Assembly: GCA_043748015.1 (NCBI GenBank)
Contig: JAYTOA010000169.1
Location: forward strand, 1-64,000
DNA length: 64,000 nt
Source: JAIBBG01 sp043748015
GTDB taxonomy: Bacteria; Bacteroidota; Bacteroidia; Flavobacteriales_D; Sanyastnellaceae
Direction of reading: 5' to 3'
Position numbers and translations under genes: made by a program. This document shows positions 17,099-26,563 of the stretch, one piece after another. The notes beneath the pieces were generated by a model, which was given only the letters and a program-made list of their open reading frames with translations, did not search any database and had not been told where the DNA came from. Every line of letters begins with the position of its first letter. Within the stretch, counting starts at the first letter, position 1.

Positions 17099-20000
17099 AT
17101 GGTAAGACGCTACTTTCTTCGTTTTGGAATCACACTCGCGCTCGTAAGTTTAATCGCACCTCTTGGGTACTGTCAGCACAACAATGCGCTGCTGTCATCA
17201 GGAAAAATATCGCATCTTGTAAACGTTGAAATACCCCAACAACAGTCCAGGGCAGCTTCATGCGCCCCTGCCACTGCGCTGCGAGATCTTGAATGGAACA
17301 ATATTGATGCGCTTATTGAAACAGGTGGATCAATGTGGCAAGATCGCGCCAATGGGAAATCGCACTATTTCGCACCAAAAAATGATGGTATTTCAATTCT
17401 ATTTGCAGGAGCGCTTTGGCTTGGCGGTGTTTCTCCGGATCAAACTTTAAAGCTGGCTGCTATTCAATATAGATATAGCGGAAACGACTATTGGCCGGGG
17501 CCTCTTACCAATGATGGTAGTGCCGAGATTACTCCTTCTACATGTATTGCCTGGGACAAATTCTCCATCAGCTATCGAGCGGATGTTGCTTTGCATCGAC
17601 AATACCACGATTGCATCAATACGCCCGGTTGCGATGTAGGTACTCAATTTCCCAATGGCTATTCTACTCCGGTTTACTTCAACGATTATCCGGCGCACGG
17701 CAACACTGCTCAAGGACAAGACTTTTACATCGCGCCGTTTTACGACTATAACAGCGATGGCACTTATGATCCGCAACAAGGTGATTATCCATGGTATGAT
17801 CTCAACCGTGAAATAGATTGTGCTCAAAGAAGACGTGAAGATGCAGTTCCTCTTTTTGGTGATCAGACCTATTACTGGGTCTTCAACGACAAAGGAAATA
17901 TTCACTCTGAATCCGGAGGCTCTTCCATAGGAATGGAAATTCGCGCTCAAGCATTTGCATTCAGCACGAATGATGAGGTGAACAATATGACTTTCTATAA
18001 TTACGTGCTAATCAATCAAGGTTCACAAACTTTACAAGACACTTATTTCGGAACATGGATCGATTGCGATATCGGTGGTCACGTGGATGACTATGTTGGA
18101 TGCGACGTTCAACGCGGACTTGGCTATGGATACAACGGTGATGCCGACGACGGCCCCTCGGGATTGTCATTCGGTTATGGAGCTTATCCTCCCGCAATGG
18201 GTGTAGATTTCTTTGAAGGACCTTACCAGGATGCCGATGAAATTGATAATCCATTGACCAGCGACATCATTCTGGCGCATGACTTAAATGGCATTCCCTA
18301 TAAAGGCATTGGAATTGGATATGGTGATGGCATCATCGACAACGAACGTTTCGGAATGAGAAAATTTCTCTATCACATTTCCGGATCGGCGAACAATGGT
18401 CCTCCATCGCAACCTGTGCACTATTACAATTATCTGAGAGGCTATTGGAAAAATAATCAGCGTATGGCCTATGGTGGAAATGCACTAACACCAACCAGTG
18501 GTGCCAATCTGGAAATTCCCGCCGACTTTATGTTTCCCGGAGATACCGACCCGTATCACTTTGGAACAGGTGGTATCACTGTCGAACCATGGACTGAAGT
18601 GAATAGCGGAAATCCTCCTAGCGACAGGCGTTTCATGCAAAGCGCTGGACCGTTCAAACTTTTACCGGGCGACTACAACAACATTACAGTAGGCGTTCTT
18701 TATGCACGCGCTTCCGCAGGAGATCCATTTCAGTCTGTTGAATTATTGCGACTTGCAGATGATAAAGCTCAAGCTCTTTTCGACAATTGTTTTGAATTGA
18801 TATCCGGACCTGATGCACCGGATGTAACTGTGAGTGAATTAGAAAATGAATTGATCTTGATGTGGACAAATGAAAATCAACTCAGTTCCAATTTACACGA
18901 AACATACCAACTCATCGATCCTTCCATACCTGAAGTGGACGAAACCGGACAAACGTTTTCTGATGAAGACAGAAGTTACAAGTTTCAGGGATATATGATT
19001 TATCAATTGGCAGATGATAAAGTCGCAGGAAGTGATCTCGGAAATATCAATAAAGCAAGATTGATTGGTCAATGCGATATTGAAGATGACGTAGCTGAAA
19101 TCATCAATTATGTGCGCGATGACGAAACACAAGTAGTCGCCGGCAATCTGATGGTAGTCGGAAGCAATACCGGAATTTTTCATTCCTTTAGAATAACTGA
19201 AGATGCTTTTGCGCTTGGCTCTAAAAAACTGATCAACCACAAAACGTATTACTTCATGGTGATTGCGTATGGCTACAACAACTACAAAAATTTCGATTTC
19301 GCAACAGGTGGCGGACAGGATGAAGCATTCCTTCCATCGCGAAAAGGACCGGTGGTTGAAATTCCTTTGATAAAAGGAATTCCACATAAAATTTCACCGG
19401 AAGTCGGTGGCACAATTACACAAAGTTTCTATGGACAAAAACTGGCATTGAAACAAATTGAAGGCGTAGGAAATGGCACCGAGTACCTCAAGATGAGCAC
19501 AAAAAGTGAGGAAGAAATTCTTGATCAAGGATTTACCGAGGATATTCAATATCTCGCAGGAAATAGTCCTGTAAGTGTAAAGGTTATCGATCCATTACGT
19601 GTGCCCATTGCTGATTTTGAGTTGCGTCTTGCGCCACAAAATCAACCGCTGACAGACGATTCTATTTATTGGAAACTTGTCAACGTTTCAACCGATGAGG
19701 TCTATGAATCAAAGCATTCCATTCATAGTCGCTATGAAGAGATTATGATACGTTGGGGCTTATCTGTGGAGTGGAAACAACCTGATTATTCAGAATTAAA
19801 CATTGAACATTTTACCGACTTCATTTCTGCCTCCATACATTTTGATGACATTCAAAATCCATGGCTTCAGGGATTTCCCGATGATGATTCCTACACATCT
19901 TTCAATTGGATTAGATCCGGAACGAATTACAAAGACCCGGTAGATGGTGATCCATTGGAAGTGGCTTACAACGACTACCGACAAGGCGCAACTATTCCTG

Positions 20001-21289
20001 AAACTAATGAGCGGTATTATACGGACGGTGGTGAAAAATATGAAGCCATTTTAGGAGGAACTTGGTCGCCTTATTGTCTAGTGAGTGCCACGGATTCGAA
20101 TGCAACACTCGGACAATGGATTGATAAAGTTGCCCCGACAATAAAGTCTTTGAGCGGTGATATCACTTCTCTTTTTGTACCTAAATATACTTCCGGCATT
20201 AAGGGACTCAACAACATTGACGTCGTATTCACCCCTGATAAAAAATATTGGACCCGTTGTGCAGTTCTTGAAATGCAATCGCAAACTTCACTGTCCCAAG
20301 GACAAGCTTCAAAGATGAATATGCGCAAGCATCCGTCGTTGGATAAAAATGGGATCGCCTCCGGTTCAAACGGATGCAATGAGGCCGAAGCTACTTCGAA
20401 TGGTTCGCAGCCAGAGGGTATGTCGTGGTTTCCGGGTTACGCCATCGATGTAAGCACCGGTGAAAGGCTGAACATGGCCTTTGGTGAAGATTCATGGTAT
20501 TCCGGCGAAAATGGAAGAGACATGGTGTGGAATCCCTCTTCAAGGTATGTTAATTCTACAGGAGGAATTCTTGCCGGTGGTCAACATTGGATCTATATTT
20601 TTAAAAACATGCGCCACATTCCTCAAGCACAAAATATGATGCCTAAGTATGATGAAGGTGTTTATCTCTACGCCAAACGCGGTGCAAATGGCACATTCAA
20701 TTCAAGCGCTTTGAGGGAAATTTATGGTGCGTGCACTTGGGTGGGATCTGCCATCCTCAATTCCAGCTCACAAATGAAAAGCATGGCCGATGGTTTGGTT
20801 CCCGGAAAAGCACGCATCGAATTGCGCGTTGCAACTCCTTATAAGAAGTACGATGTAACACATCCAACTACGACCGATTTTACAGACGCTATAAACTGGT
20901 GGAATCCGCTTTACACATTTACGACAGAAGGCATCAATAGCGAAACCGGTCGCCACGACGCACTAAGTTCATCACTATCGTGCATCAACATCGTTCCGAA
21001 TCCGTACTACGCTTTTTCAACTTACGAAACAAACAAACTCGACAACCGTGTGAAGATTACGAACCTTCCAAATGCTTGTAAAATTGTTATCTATGATGTC
21101 AACGGAACAATCATCAGGCAATACAATAAATCAGATCCATTGACTTCACTCGATTGGGATTTAAAGAACCACAAGAACATACCCATCGCCAGTGGTGTTT
21201 ATCTCATACACGTAATTGTTCCTGATGTTGGCGAAGTCATATTGAAATGGTTCGGTGTAATGAGACCGGTTGATTTGGATAGTTTTTGA
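17099..21289 (+). CDS. Very large T9SS-type secreted protein
   Basis: 1396 aa with a signal peptide (FGITLALVSLIAPLGYCQ). The N-terminal ~550 residues are rich in aromatic, Gly and Asp and include DFYIAPFYDYNSDGTYDPQQ and a second Asp-rich calcium-like loop (GIGIGYGDGIIDNE). The middle has fibronectin-type features (MIYQLADDKVAG ... KTYYFMVIAYGYNN). The last ~95 aa (INIVPNPYYAFSTYE ... NLPNACKIVIYDVNGTIIRQ ... PIASGVYLIHV) resemble a FlgD-Ig/T9SS C-terminal domain. It ends differently from the classic type A tail, with VMRPVDLDSF. A conserved Bacteroidota family of unknown function; surface or secreted. Confidence 0.8.
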   Translation: MVRRYFLRFGITLALVSLIAPLGYCQHNNALLSSGKISHLVNVEIPQQQSRAASCAPATALRDLEWNNIDALIETGGSMWQDRANGKSHYFAPKNDGISILFAGALWLGGVSPDQTLKLAAIQYRYSGNDYWPGPLTNDGSAEITPSTCIAWDKFSISYRADVALHRQYHDCINTPGCDVGTQFPNGYSTPVYFNDYPAHGNTAQGQDFYIAPFYDYNSDGTYDPQQGDYPWYDLNREIDCAQRRREDAVPLFGDQTYYWVFNDKGNIHSESGGSSIGMEIRAQAFAFSTNDEVNNMTFYNYVLINQGSQTLQDTYFGTWIDCDIGGHVDDYVGCDVQRGLGYGYNGDADDGPSGLSFGYGAYPPAMGVDFFEGPYQDADEIDNPLTSDIILAHDLNGIPYKGIGIGYGDGIIDNERFGMRKFLYHISGSANNGPPSQPVHYYNYLRGYWKNNQRMAYGGNALTPTSGANLEIPADFMFPGDTDPYHFGTGGITVEPWTEVNSGNPPSDRRFMQSAGPFKLLPGDYNNITVGVLYARASAGDPFQSVELLRLADDKAQALFDNCFELISGPDAPDVTVSELENELILMWTNENQLSSNLHETYQLIDPSIPEVDETGQTFSDEDRSYKFQGYMIYQLADDKVAGSDLGNINKARLIGQCDIEDDVAEIINYVRDDETQVVAGNLMVVGSNTGIFHSFRITEDAFALGSKKLINHKTYYFMVIAYGYNNYKNFDFATGGGQDEAFLPSRKGPVVEIPLIKGIPHKISPEVGGTITQSFYGQKLALKQIEGVGNGTEYLKMSTKSEEEILDQGFTEDIQYLAGNSPVSVKVIDPLRVPIADFELRLAPQNQPLTDDSIYWKLVNVSTDEVYESKHSIHSRYEEIMIRWGLSVEWKQPDYSELNIEHFTDFISASIHFDDIQNPWLQGFPDDDSYTSFNWIRSGTNYKDPVDGDPLEVAYNDYRQGATIPETNERYYTDGGEKYEAILGGTWSPYCLVSATDSNATLGQWIDKVAPTIKSLSGDITSLFVPKYTSGIKGLNNIDVVFTPDKKYWTRCAVLEMQSQTSLSQGQASKMNMRKHPSLDKNGIASGSNGCNEAEATSNGSQPEGMSWFPGYAIDVSTGERLNMAFGEDSWYSGENGRDMVWNPSSRYVNSTGGILAGGQHWIYIFKNMRHIPQAQNMMPKYDEGVYLYAKRGANGTFNSSALREIYGACTWVGSAILNSSSQMKSMADGLVPGKARIELRVATPYKKYDVTHPTTTDFTDAINWWNPLYTFTTEGINSETGRHDALSSSLSCINIVPNPYYAFSTYETNKLDNRVKITNLPNACKIVIYDVNGTIIRQYNKSDPLTSLDWDLKNHKNIPIASGVYLIHVIVPDVGEVILKWFGVMRPVDLDSF

Positions 21290-21509
21290 TATGTTCAGTA
21301 AAAAACGAATAACATCAAATCGTATCTGAAAAATGAAAATCGCCTCTTTTGGAAATGATATTTATTCAGGTGATTATGGCTCGACACTCCAACAATTTTC
21401 ATTTGATCAATCTATCTTTACTCAAGAGTTCAACTGAAATCATTCAACGATGATAAAAAGTTACATCAGGTGAAGGAAGTAACCTGTTTGTAAAGCGAGT
21501 GCAAGAACG

Positions 21510-21528
21510 AAGGCGCCAATGGCGCCTT
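21510..21528 (+). terminator. GC-rich hairpin downstream of the 17099-21289 gene
   Basis: AAGGCGCC-aat-GGCGCCTT is a perfect 8-bp stem with a 3-nt loop, followed by TGTTCATTTT. It lies 220 bp after the stop codon. Between 21290 and 21509 I see no gene; a TATCTTTA (21414-21421) resembles a -7 box, so a short RNA ending at this hairpin is possible but unproven. Confidence 0.45.
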
Positions 21529-21543
21529 TGTTCATTTTCACTC

Positions 21544-21818
21544 ATTCAAGATTCAAAAACCGTTCTGACAATTCAAAAATTCAAGATTCAAAATTCAAAA
21601 ACTGTCCGTCAAACACGCGCTGTAAGATCTCCATTTCTCCAATTCTCCGTGATGAAGAAAATTTAGCGTTCAAAAACCGTTCTGACAATTCAAAAATTCA
21701 AGATTCAAAAACCGTTCGTCAAACACGTACTGAAAGTTCTCCAATTCTCCATGATCAAAAAAAAATCAAGAATCAAAAACCGTTCTGATAATTCAAAAAT
21801 TCAAGATTCAAAAACTGT
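21544..21818 (+). repeat. Dispersed intergenic repeat, locus 1 (about 2.5 units)
   Basis: Units of roughly 100-125 bp repeat imperfectly. Each contains CAAAAACCGTTCTGACAATT then CAAAAATTCAAGATTCAAAA, a spacer GTCAAACACG, and a CTCCAATTCTCC block. The first unit has AGATCTCCATTTCTCC. The reverse complement of the same family is at 57131-57353. It lies between two convergent genes. The apparent open frame across it is a by-product of the repeats. Confidence 0.85.
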
Positions 21819-21863
21819 TAGCAGGGGCTTCACCGAAAATCTCGGTGGTAAAAAACACAAAGA

Positions 21864-23252
21864 CTAAAGAAGAAACATTCTGATGACATAGCCCAAACCA
21901 AATCCGGCAATACTGGTGAACAACGTGAAAGAAGTTACTTTCCAGATAGAGAAATTTATCAGCTTGAAAATCCAGATACAGAAAGCGAAATACATGATGG
22001 CATTGACTAAAGAGTAGATCAACATCAGTGTTACAAAATCTGTGGTGTACCACGAACCAATCACCAATCCCAGTACTCTCACAACAGTCAAAACCAATTG
22101 AAAAATGAAGAATTGACGCTCCTTCCTGAGTATGTTGAACAAAGACGAGAGCGGAGACGAAATCATCCGGAAGAAATAAAATATGATGAGAACTTCAGCG
22201 GCTCTACCAGCTGTCGACCAACGTTCTTCCAGTAGAAGTAAATAAAACTTTTCTCCGAACGCAAAAATGAAAACGGAGAAGAGCAATGATATCAGAACAA
22301 TACCGCGATATAACTTCCATGTGATTCCGGCCAACTCATGCATCCTTCCGTGAACAAGCTCACTCGCCTTTTGCGCAAACACAGAATAAACTCCCGCTCC
22401 CAACATTCTTATCGGCAAATCAAGAATAATCAACGAGTAGGAATAAAATCCAATGGCATCAACACTATATCCAAGCTTAATCAATAAGGCCGCGGGCAAA
22501 TTATTCGAGAAAATATTGATCACATTTCCCCAATAGATGTAAAGTGGAAATTCCTTGTACTCCCTTCCAACAGCATACAATTCAGCACGGGTGAATCGCA
22601 ATTTCATCTGCACTTTGAAATCATGTAGCACAGAACCGCAATACGTAATTGTCCTCATTCCATGTTGAAACAAAGTCGTATAGACAAGTCCGGCGGCTGT
22701 TGCCGAAATAAGCCAGCCGTATAGCGCATTAAAAACTTTTGCCAACAATGTCGTTGATGTAGACCACCACGTTTGTTTCCTGAATTCCTTGTTACGCACT
22801 GCCCAGTCAGATGTAATTCTGTCAAATGACATCAACAAAATGGCCGGCCCAATCCAGTAAATCCAATTCCCCAGTTCGTCGTGTTCAAAAGCGCTCAGAA
22901 TACTTTTACCAAAACAAAACGACATAATCGTCACTGCAATGGAAAAGACTACTGAAATCCAAATCGACAACCTCAACAGCGCTGAAAACTTCCTTTCCTC
23001 TTTTGGTATAACAAACGCCTGGTGATATCCAAAAGTGGATGCGTTACCCAAAGTTGAAACATACAAATTGAATATTCCATAGACACCATAAACTGCTGGA
23101 GAATAAATTCTCGCCAGAATGGTGAAGAACACAAACTGAATAAGTATCGACACACCGGATGAGGCAAACATCCACGCAGAATTCTGCACAAACGACCCCC
23201 GCGTTTTCAGCGATGAAGTGATTTCACTATAAAATGTGCGAATGTTCTTCAA
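21864..23252 (-). CDS. Oligosaccharide flippase-family membrane protein (Wzx-like)
   Basis: 462 aa, about 12 hydrophobic segments. The N-terminus (FVQNSAWMFASSGVSILIQF then ARIYSPAVYGVYGIFNLY) is the usual beginning of PST/MATE-type polysaccharide flippases, which move lipid-linked glycans across the inner membrane. No glycosyltransferases are adjacent; the neighbours are large T9SS cargo genes. T9SS cargo is anchored through A-LPS in relatives, so a role in surface glycan supply is plausible but inferred. It is divergent from the 23333 gene with an 80-bp gap. Confidence 0.85.
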   Translation of the reverse strand: MKNIRTFYSEITSSLKTRGSFVQNSAWMFASSGVSILIQFVFFTILARIYSPAVYGVYGIFNLYVSTLGNASTFGYHQAFVIPKEERKFSALLRLSIWISVVFSIAVTIMSFCFGKSILSAFEHDELGNWIYWIGPAILLMSFDRITSDWAVRNKEFRKQTWWSTSTTLLAKVFNALYGWLISATAAGLVYTTLFQHGMRTITYCGSVLHDFKVQMKLRFTRAELYAVGREYKEFPLYIYWGNVINIFSNNLPAALLIKLGYSVDAIGFYSYSLIILDLPIRMLGAGVYSVFAQKASELVHGRMHELAGITWKLYRGIVLISLLFSVFIFAFGEKFYLLLLEERWSTAGRAAEVLIIFYFFRMISSPLSSLFNILRKERQFFIFQLVLTVVRVLGLVIGSWYTTDFVTLMLIYSLVNAIMYFAFCIWIFKLINFSIWKVTSFTLFTSIAGFGLGYVIRMFLL

Positions 23253-23332
23253 TTTCAGTCACTATATTTAAGGTGGAAAAGTCGAATGAACGATTTACTT
23301 TTCCGATCAGTGGCCTAATTTCGAACTTCCTT

Positions 23333-26300
23333 ATGTTATTACAACATTTCTCAAAAAAACTGGGTGTAGCTTTATGGCTGATATTGGGTATGCATGCCTT
23401 CGCGCAAGCACAATTCAGTCCGGCAGATCTTGGTGGACTCGAGATTTGGCTGGATGTGAACACCGGCCTAACCACAGACAATAATTTGGTTCAGCAATGG
23501 GACGACCAAAGCGCGAATGCCCGTCATGCAATTAGTCCATTTCCCTCTGTGCAGCCCGAACTCATTGTCGATGGTTTCAATGGTCATCCCGTTATTTCCT
23601 TCGATGGCGAATCTGATTATTTCAGCTTTACAGAAATACCCAATGGCCGAACTTTCTTTTGGGTAATGAAAGAACATCCGGATGCCGTTCCAGGCTCTCC
23701 CAGACCTCTCATGGGTTGGATCGGGGGATTGAATTTTTTGAGAGGTCCGAATAAAACTTTTTGGGACAATCAATTTTCTCATGTCGGTGTCCGTAGCGGA
23801 ATCACTCGACTTAATCTTCAACAAATAGATCCATTCACAACTGAAGTTCCATCGCAATTTTTTATCGCATCCCTCAAAACTTCTGAAGATGTGCAGGCGT
23901 CACACCTGACGCAAGAACTTGGGATTTTTTATCGCTCTTGGTGGGGTGAAATGGCCGAAATTATCATCTATAGCGCTCCACTTTCAGATAACGAAATTTT
24001 GCAAGTGGAAGAATATCTTGCTGAAAAATATTCCCCTGCATTTACTCAAATACCTGATGTAAACATTCCGTATGGTTTTTGCGCGACAGAACTTTGTGCC
24101 CCGCAATATTTCACTTCATATAATTGGTCTACCGGTGAAAATTCTCAATGCATCAATGTAACCGAAGGCGGCGAATATTACCTAACGATGACCGACAATT
24201 TCGGCAGAGTTTTGACTGACACAGTAGTGGTTACATATCCTGGAAACACAATGATACCGGATTCGTCCATCGTTTGTTTGGGCAATGCATTTAGCTGGAA
24301 TACAAATCTCGAAGAAATAGATTATAGTTTCCAATGGAGTGATAACACTTCCAATTCTTCCATTGAAATCTTAGATCCAGGCGAATATTCCTTGACAATT
24401 ACTGATGAAAATCTCTGCACATTCACCAAAACATTTCATGTCGCGATCGATTCACTTTCTGCAATAGTTACACTCGGACCTGATCAAAACCTTTGCGCAG
24501 GAAATTCAATTGGACTGCTTCCACATTCATTCAATGATCTGCAATTTGAATGGAATGACGACTCCATTGATTCTACTTTCATCGTTAGCAACTCAGGTGA
24601 TTACAACGTCGCGGTAACAGATAGCTTTGGCTGCATTGCCTTGGATACTATCCACATCAATATTCTTGGCACTGCGCCACAAATTGGATTTGAAGCAACA
24701 GGATTGTGCGAAGACGCTTCCACTTCATTATCCGCAACCTTCGATGAAATAATTGATACGTTTGAGTGGAATTTTGGAGACACTTTTCTGGGTTCCGGCG
24801 AATCCGTCCTACATGAATTTGCAGTACCGGGTGATTACTATATCGAACTATATGTTGTTGCTTCCTCCGGTTGTAGCTCTACAGTGCTGGATACTATTCA
24901 CGTATTTCAAAAACCTGATGTTCAATTTTCAACTGATCAATTTTGTCAGAATTTACCTGTGACATTTACTGATCTTTCTTCATCTGTCGAAGGAACACTA
25001 ATTAATTGGGATTGGATCATAAATGGGATTAACTATAGCGGCGCAGAAGTCTCAACTGAATTCGCTGCACCCGGATTCTACAACGTAAACCTTGAAGTAA
25101 CAGATCATCACAGCTGTGTATCTCAGCAAGCATCATTTCTCGAAATTCTTCCGTCTCCATTGGTAAGTTTTACAACGAGTGGAACATGCCAGGGAGCACT
25201 TACTTCATTCAATGGTATTATTGATAATTCACAAACCGGAAATGTCATTTCTCGTGCATGGAATTTTGGAGACAATACAGGATCAACTCTCACGAGTCCA
25301 ACACACTTCTACGCTCAAAGTGGAATTTACGATGTCTCTTTTAACGTGATGACAGCAAATGGTTGCGGAAATACCTACAACAGTCCTGTTACCATTTTCA
25401 ATAAACCGATAGCCGATTTCGATGTAAGAAATGCTTGTCAGAATGTTGCTTACACCTTCGTCAATGAATCAACTTCAAACGCGCAAGACCCAATCATTTC
25501 ATGGCATTGGATTGTTAACAGTCAGACCGATTTAGATGGACCTACACCAACATTCACTTTTGCGAATACAGGTTTGACTCCGACGACACTTCTCGTCACC
25601 ACGCAGAATGGATGTACCCATTTCGTTTCACAGCAAATTCCTGTATGGGCAAATCCTGTTGCGGCGTTTTCTTATACACCGGAGATTGGTGAAGCTCCTT
25701 TCGAAGTCCAATTCAACAATGAATCTGTTGGAGCTAACTCCGCACTCTGGATTTTTGGTGATACGCATGAAAGCATCGAATACGAACCTTTCTTCACCTT
25801 CACTTTAAACGGAACTTTTCTGACGCAACTCATTGTCACCAATACCGCCGGATGCGCTGATACCACAGCAAGAATTGTTAACGTGGCCTTTCCTCGATAC
25901 GATGTCATGTTGCAACATTTAGAACTCCAATCGAATTTGGCAGGACAGCTACTTACTGCTCGCGTAGTCAATTCCGGCAACATTGTAGTCACCCAACTTT
26001 TGATGAATTGGCAAATAGGCAACGATGCGCCAGTAAGCGAAATTTGGAATGGATCATTGCTTCCGGGAATGTCCATGGACTATGCTTTTCATTCGCAATT
26101 GCATTTCGAAGGTTACCAATTTCCATACTTATGCGTGGAAGCGGAACCTGTTTCAAATCAATACACCGACATCAATCCAGCGGACAACACTACTTGCAAT
26201 GCAACAGAGAACAACGGACTCGTATTGCTTCCTCCCTACCCAAATCCAAGCAGTTCAGATTTACATGTACGATTTATTTCTCCGGTTAACGGTGATATTC

Positions 26301-26479
26301 AAATCCTCGTTTATGACAGGCTAGGCAAACGGGTTTTGCAAATGAGCGAAACTTTGACAAAGACCGGTTTTCATCTATTCAGTCTTGATGTTTCGCATTT
26401 GCCTCAAGGGTATTATCAACTTGTGCTAAAAACCATCAATTCCAATGAGATGGTCACATTCATGAAGCGCGATCAATAA
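23333..26479 (+). CDS. T9SS-secreted LamG-like and PKD-domain protein
   Basis: 1048 aa from the ATG at 23333; the frame is open back to 23234, but those codons overlap the divergent flippase gene and do not look like a signal. The signal peptide is KKLGVALWLILGMHAFAQAQ. Residues about 30-230 form a LamG/concanavalin-like domain (LGGLEIWLDVNTGL ... VISFDGESDYFSF). Ig/PKD-like repeats follow, with FEWNFGDTFLGSGE, SRAWNFGDNTGST and ALWIFGDTHESIE. A CARDB-like domain precedes the C-terminal type A sorting domain (PPYPNPSSSDLHVRF ... GYYQLVLK). Likely a carbohydrate- or surface-binding exoprotein; the ligand is unknown. Confidence 0.87.
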   Translation: MLLQHFSKKLGVALWLILGMHAFAQAQFSPADLGGLEIWLDVNTGLTTDNNLVQQWDDQSANARHAISPFPSVQPELIVDGFNGHPVISFDGESDYFSFTEIPNGRTFFWVMKEHPDAVPGSPRPLMGWIGGLNFLRGPNKTFWDNQFSHVGVRSGITRLNLQQIDPFTTEVPSQFFIASLKTSEDVQASHLTQELGIFYRSWWGEMAEIIIYSAPLSDNEILQVEEYLAEKYSPAFTQIPDVNIPYGFCATELCAPQYFTSYNWSTGENSQCINVTEGGEYYLTMTDNFGRVLTDTVVVTYPGNTMIPDSSIVCLGNAFSWNTNLEEIDYSFQWSDNTSNSSIEILDPGEYSLTITDENLCTFTKTFHVAIDSLSAIVTLGPDQNLCAGNSIGLLPHSFNDLQFEWNDDSIDSTFIVSNSGDYNVAVTDSFGCIALDTIHINILGTAPQIGFEATGLCEDASTSLSATFDEIIDTFEWNFGDTFLGSGESVLHEFAVPGDYYIELYVVASSGCSSTVLDTIHVFQKPDVQFSTDQFCQNLPVTFTDLSSSVEGTLINWDWIINGINYSGAEVSTEFAAPGFYNVNLEVTDHHSCVSQQASFLEILPSPLVSFTTSGTCQGALTSFNGIIDNSQTGNVISRAWNFGDNTGSTLTSPTHFYAQSGIYDVSFNVMTANGCGNTYNSPVTIFNKPIADFDVRNACQNVAYTFVNESTSNAQDPIISWHWIVNSQTDLDGPTPTFTFANTGLTPTTLLVTTQNGCTHFVSQQIPVWANPVAAFSYTPEIGEAPFEVQFNNESVGANSALWIFGDTHESIEYEPFFTFTLNGTFLTQLIVTNTAGCADTTARIVNVAFPRYDVMLQHLELQSNLAGQLLTARVVNSGNIVVTQLLMNWQIGNDAPVSEIWNGSLLPGMSMDYAFHSQLHFEGYQFPYLCVEAEPVSNQYTDINPADNTTCNATENNGLVLLPPYPNPSSSDLHVRFISPVNGDIQILVYDRLGKRVLQMSETLTKTGFHLFSLDVSHLPQGYYQLVLKTINSNEMVTFMKRDQ

Positions 26480-26546
26480 GACATGGCTGGATAGGTTAAT
26501 CTAAAAATATGAAGGTCGTGCTTCATTCATGCAATTCAACCTTGTC

Positions 26547-26554
26547 TAAATTTG
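26547..26554 (+). promoter_or_regulatory. -7 promoter box of the 26564 gene
   Basis: TAAATTTG is an exact TAnnTTTG match 9 bp upstream of the ATG at 26564. The implied leader is only a few nucleotides, so translation may start instead at the next ATG (26573). No clear TTG -33 box is present. Confidence 0.4.
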
Positions 26555-26563
26555 TAGTAGCTC

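Noticed and set aside
21519..21788. Open frame of 89 codons with SDNSKIQDSK-type repeats
   Set aside because: It is produced by the dispersed DNA repeat; it has no start context and its repeated peptide reflects the repeat unit.
21544..21818. Possible CRISPR array
   Set aside because: The repeats are imperfect, longer than CRISPR repeats, with non-unique spacers, and no cas gene is near.
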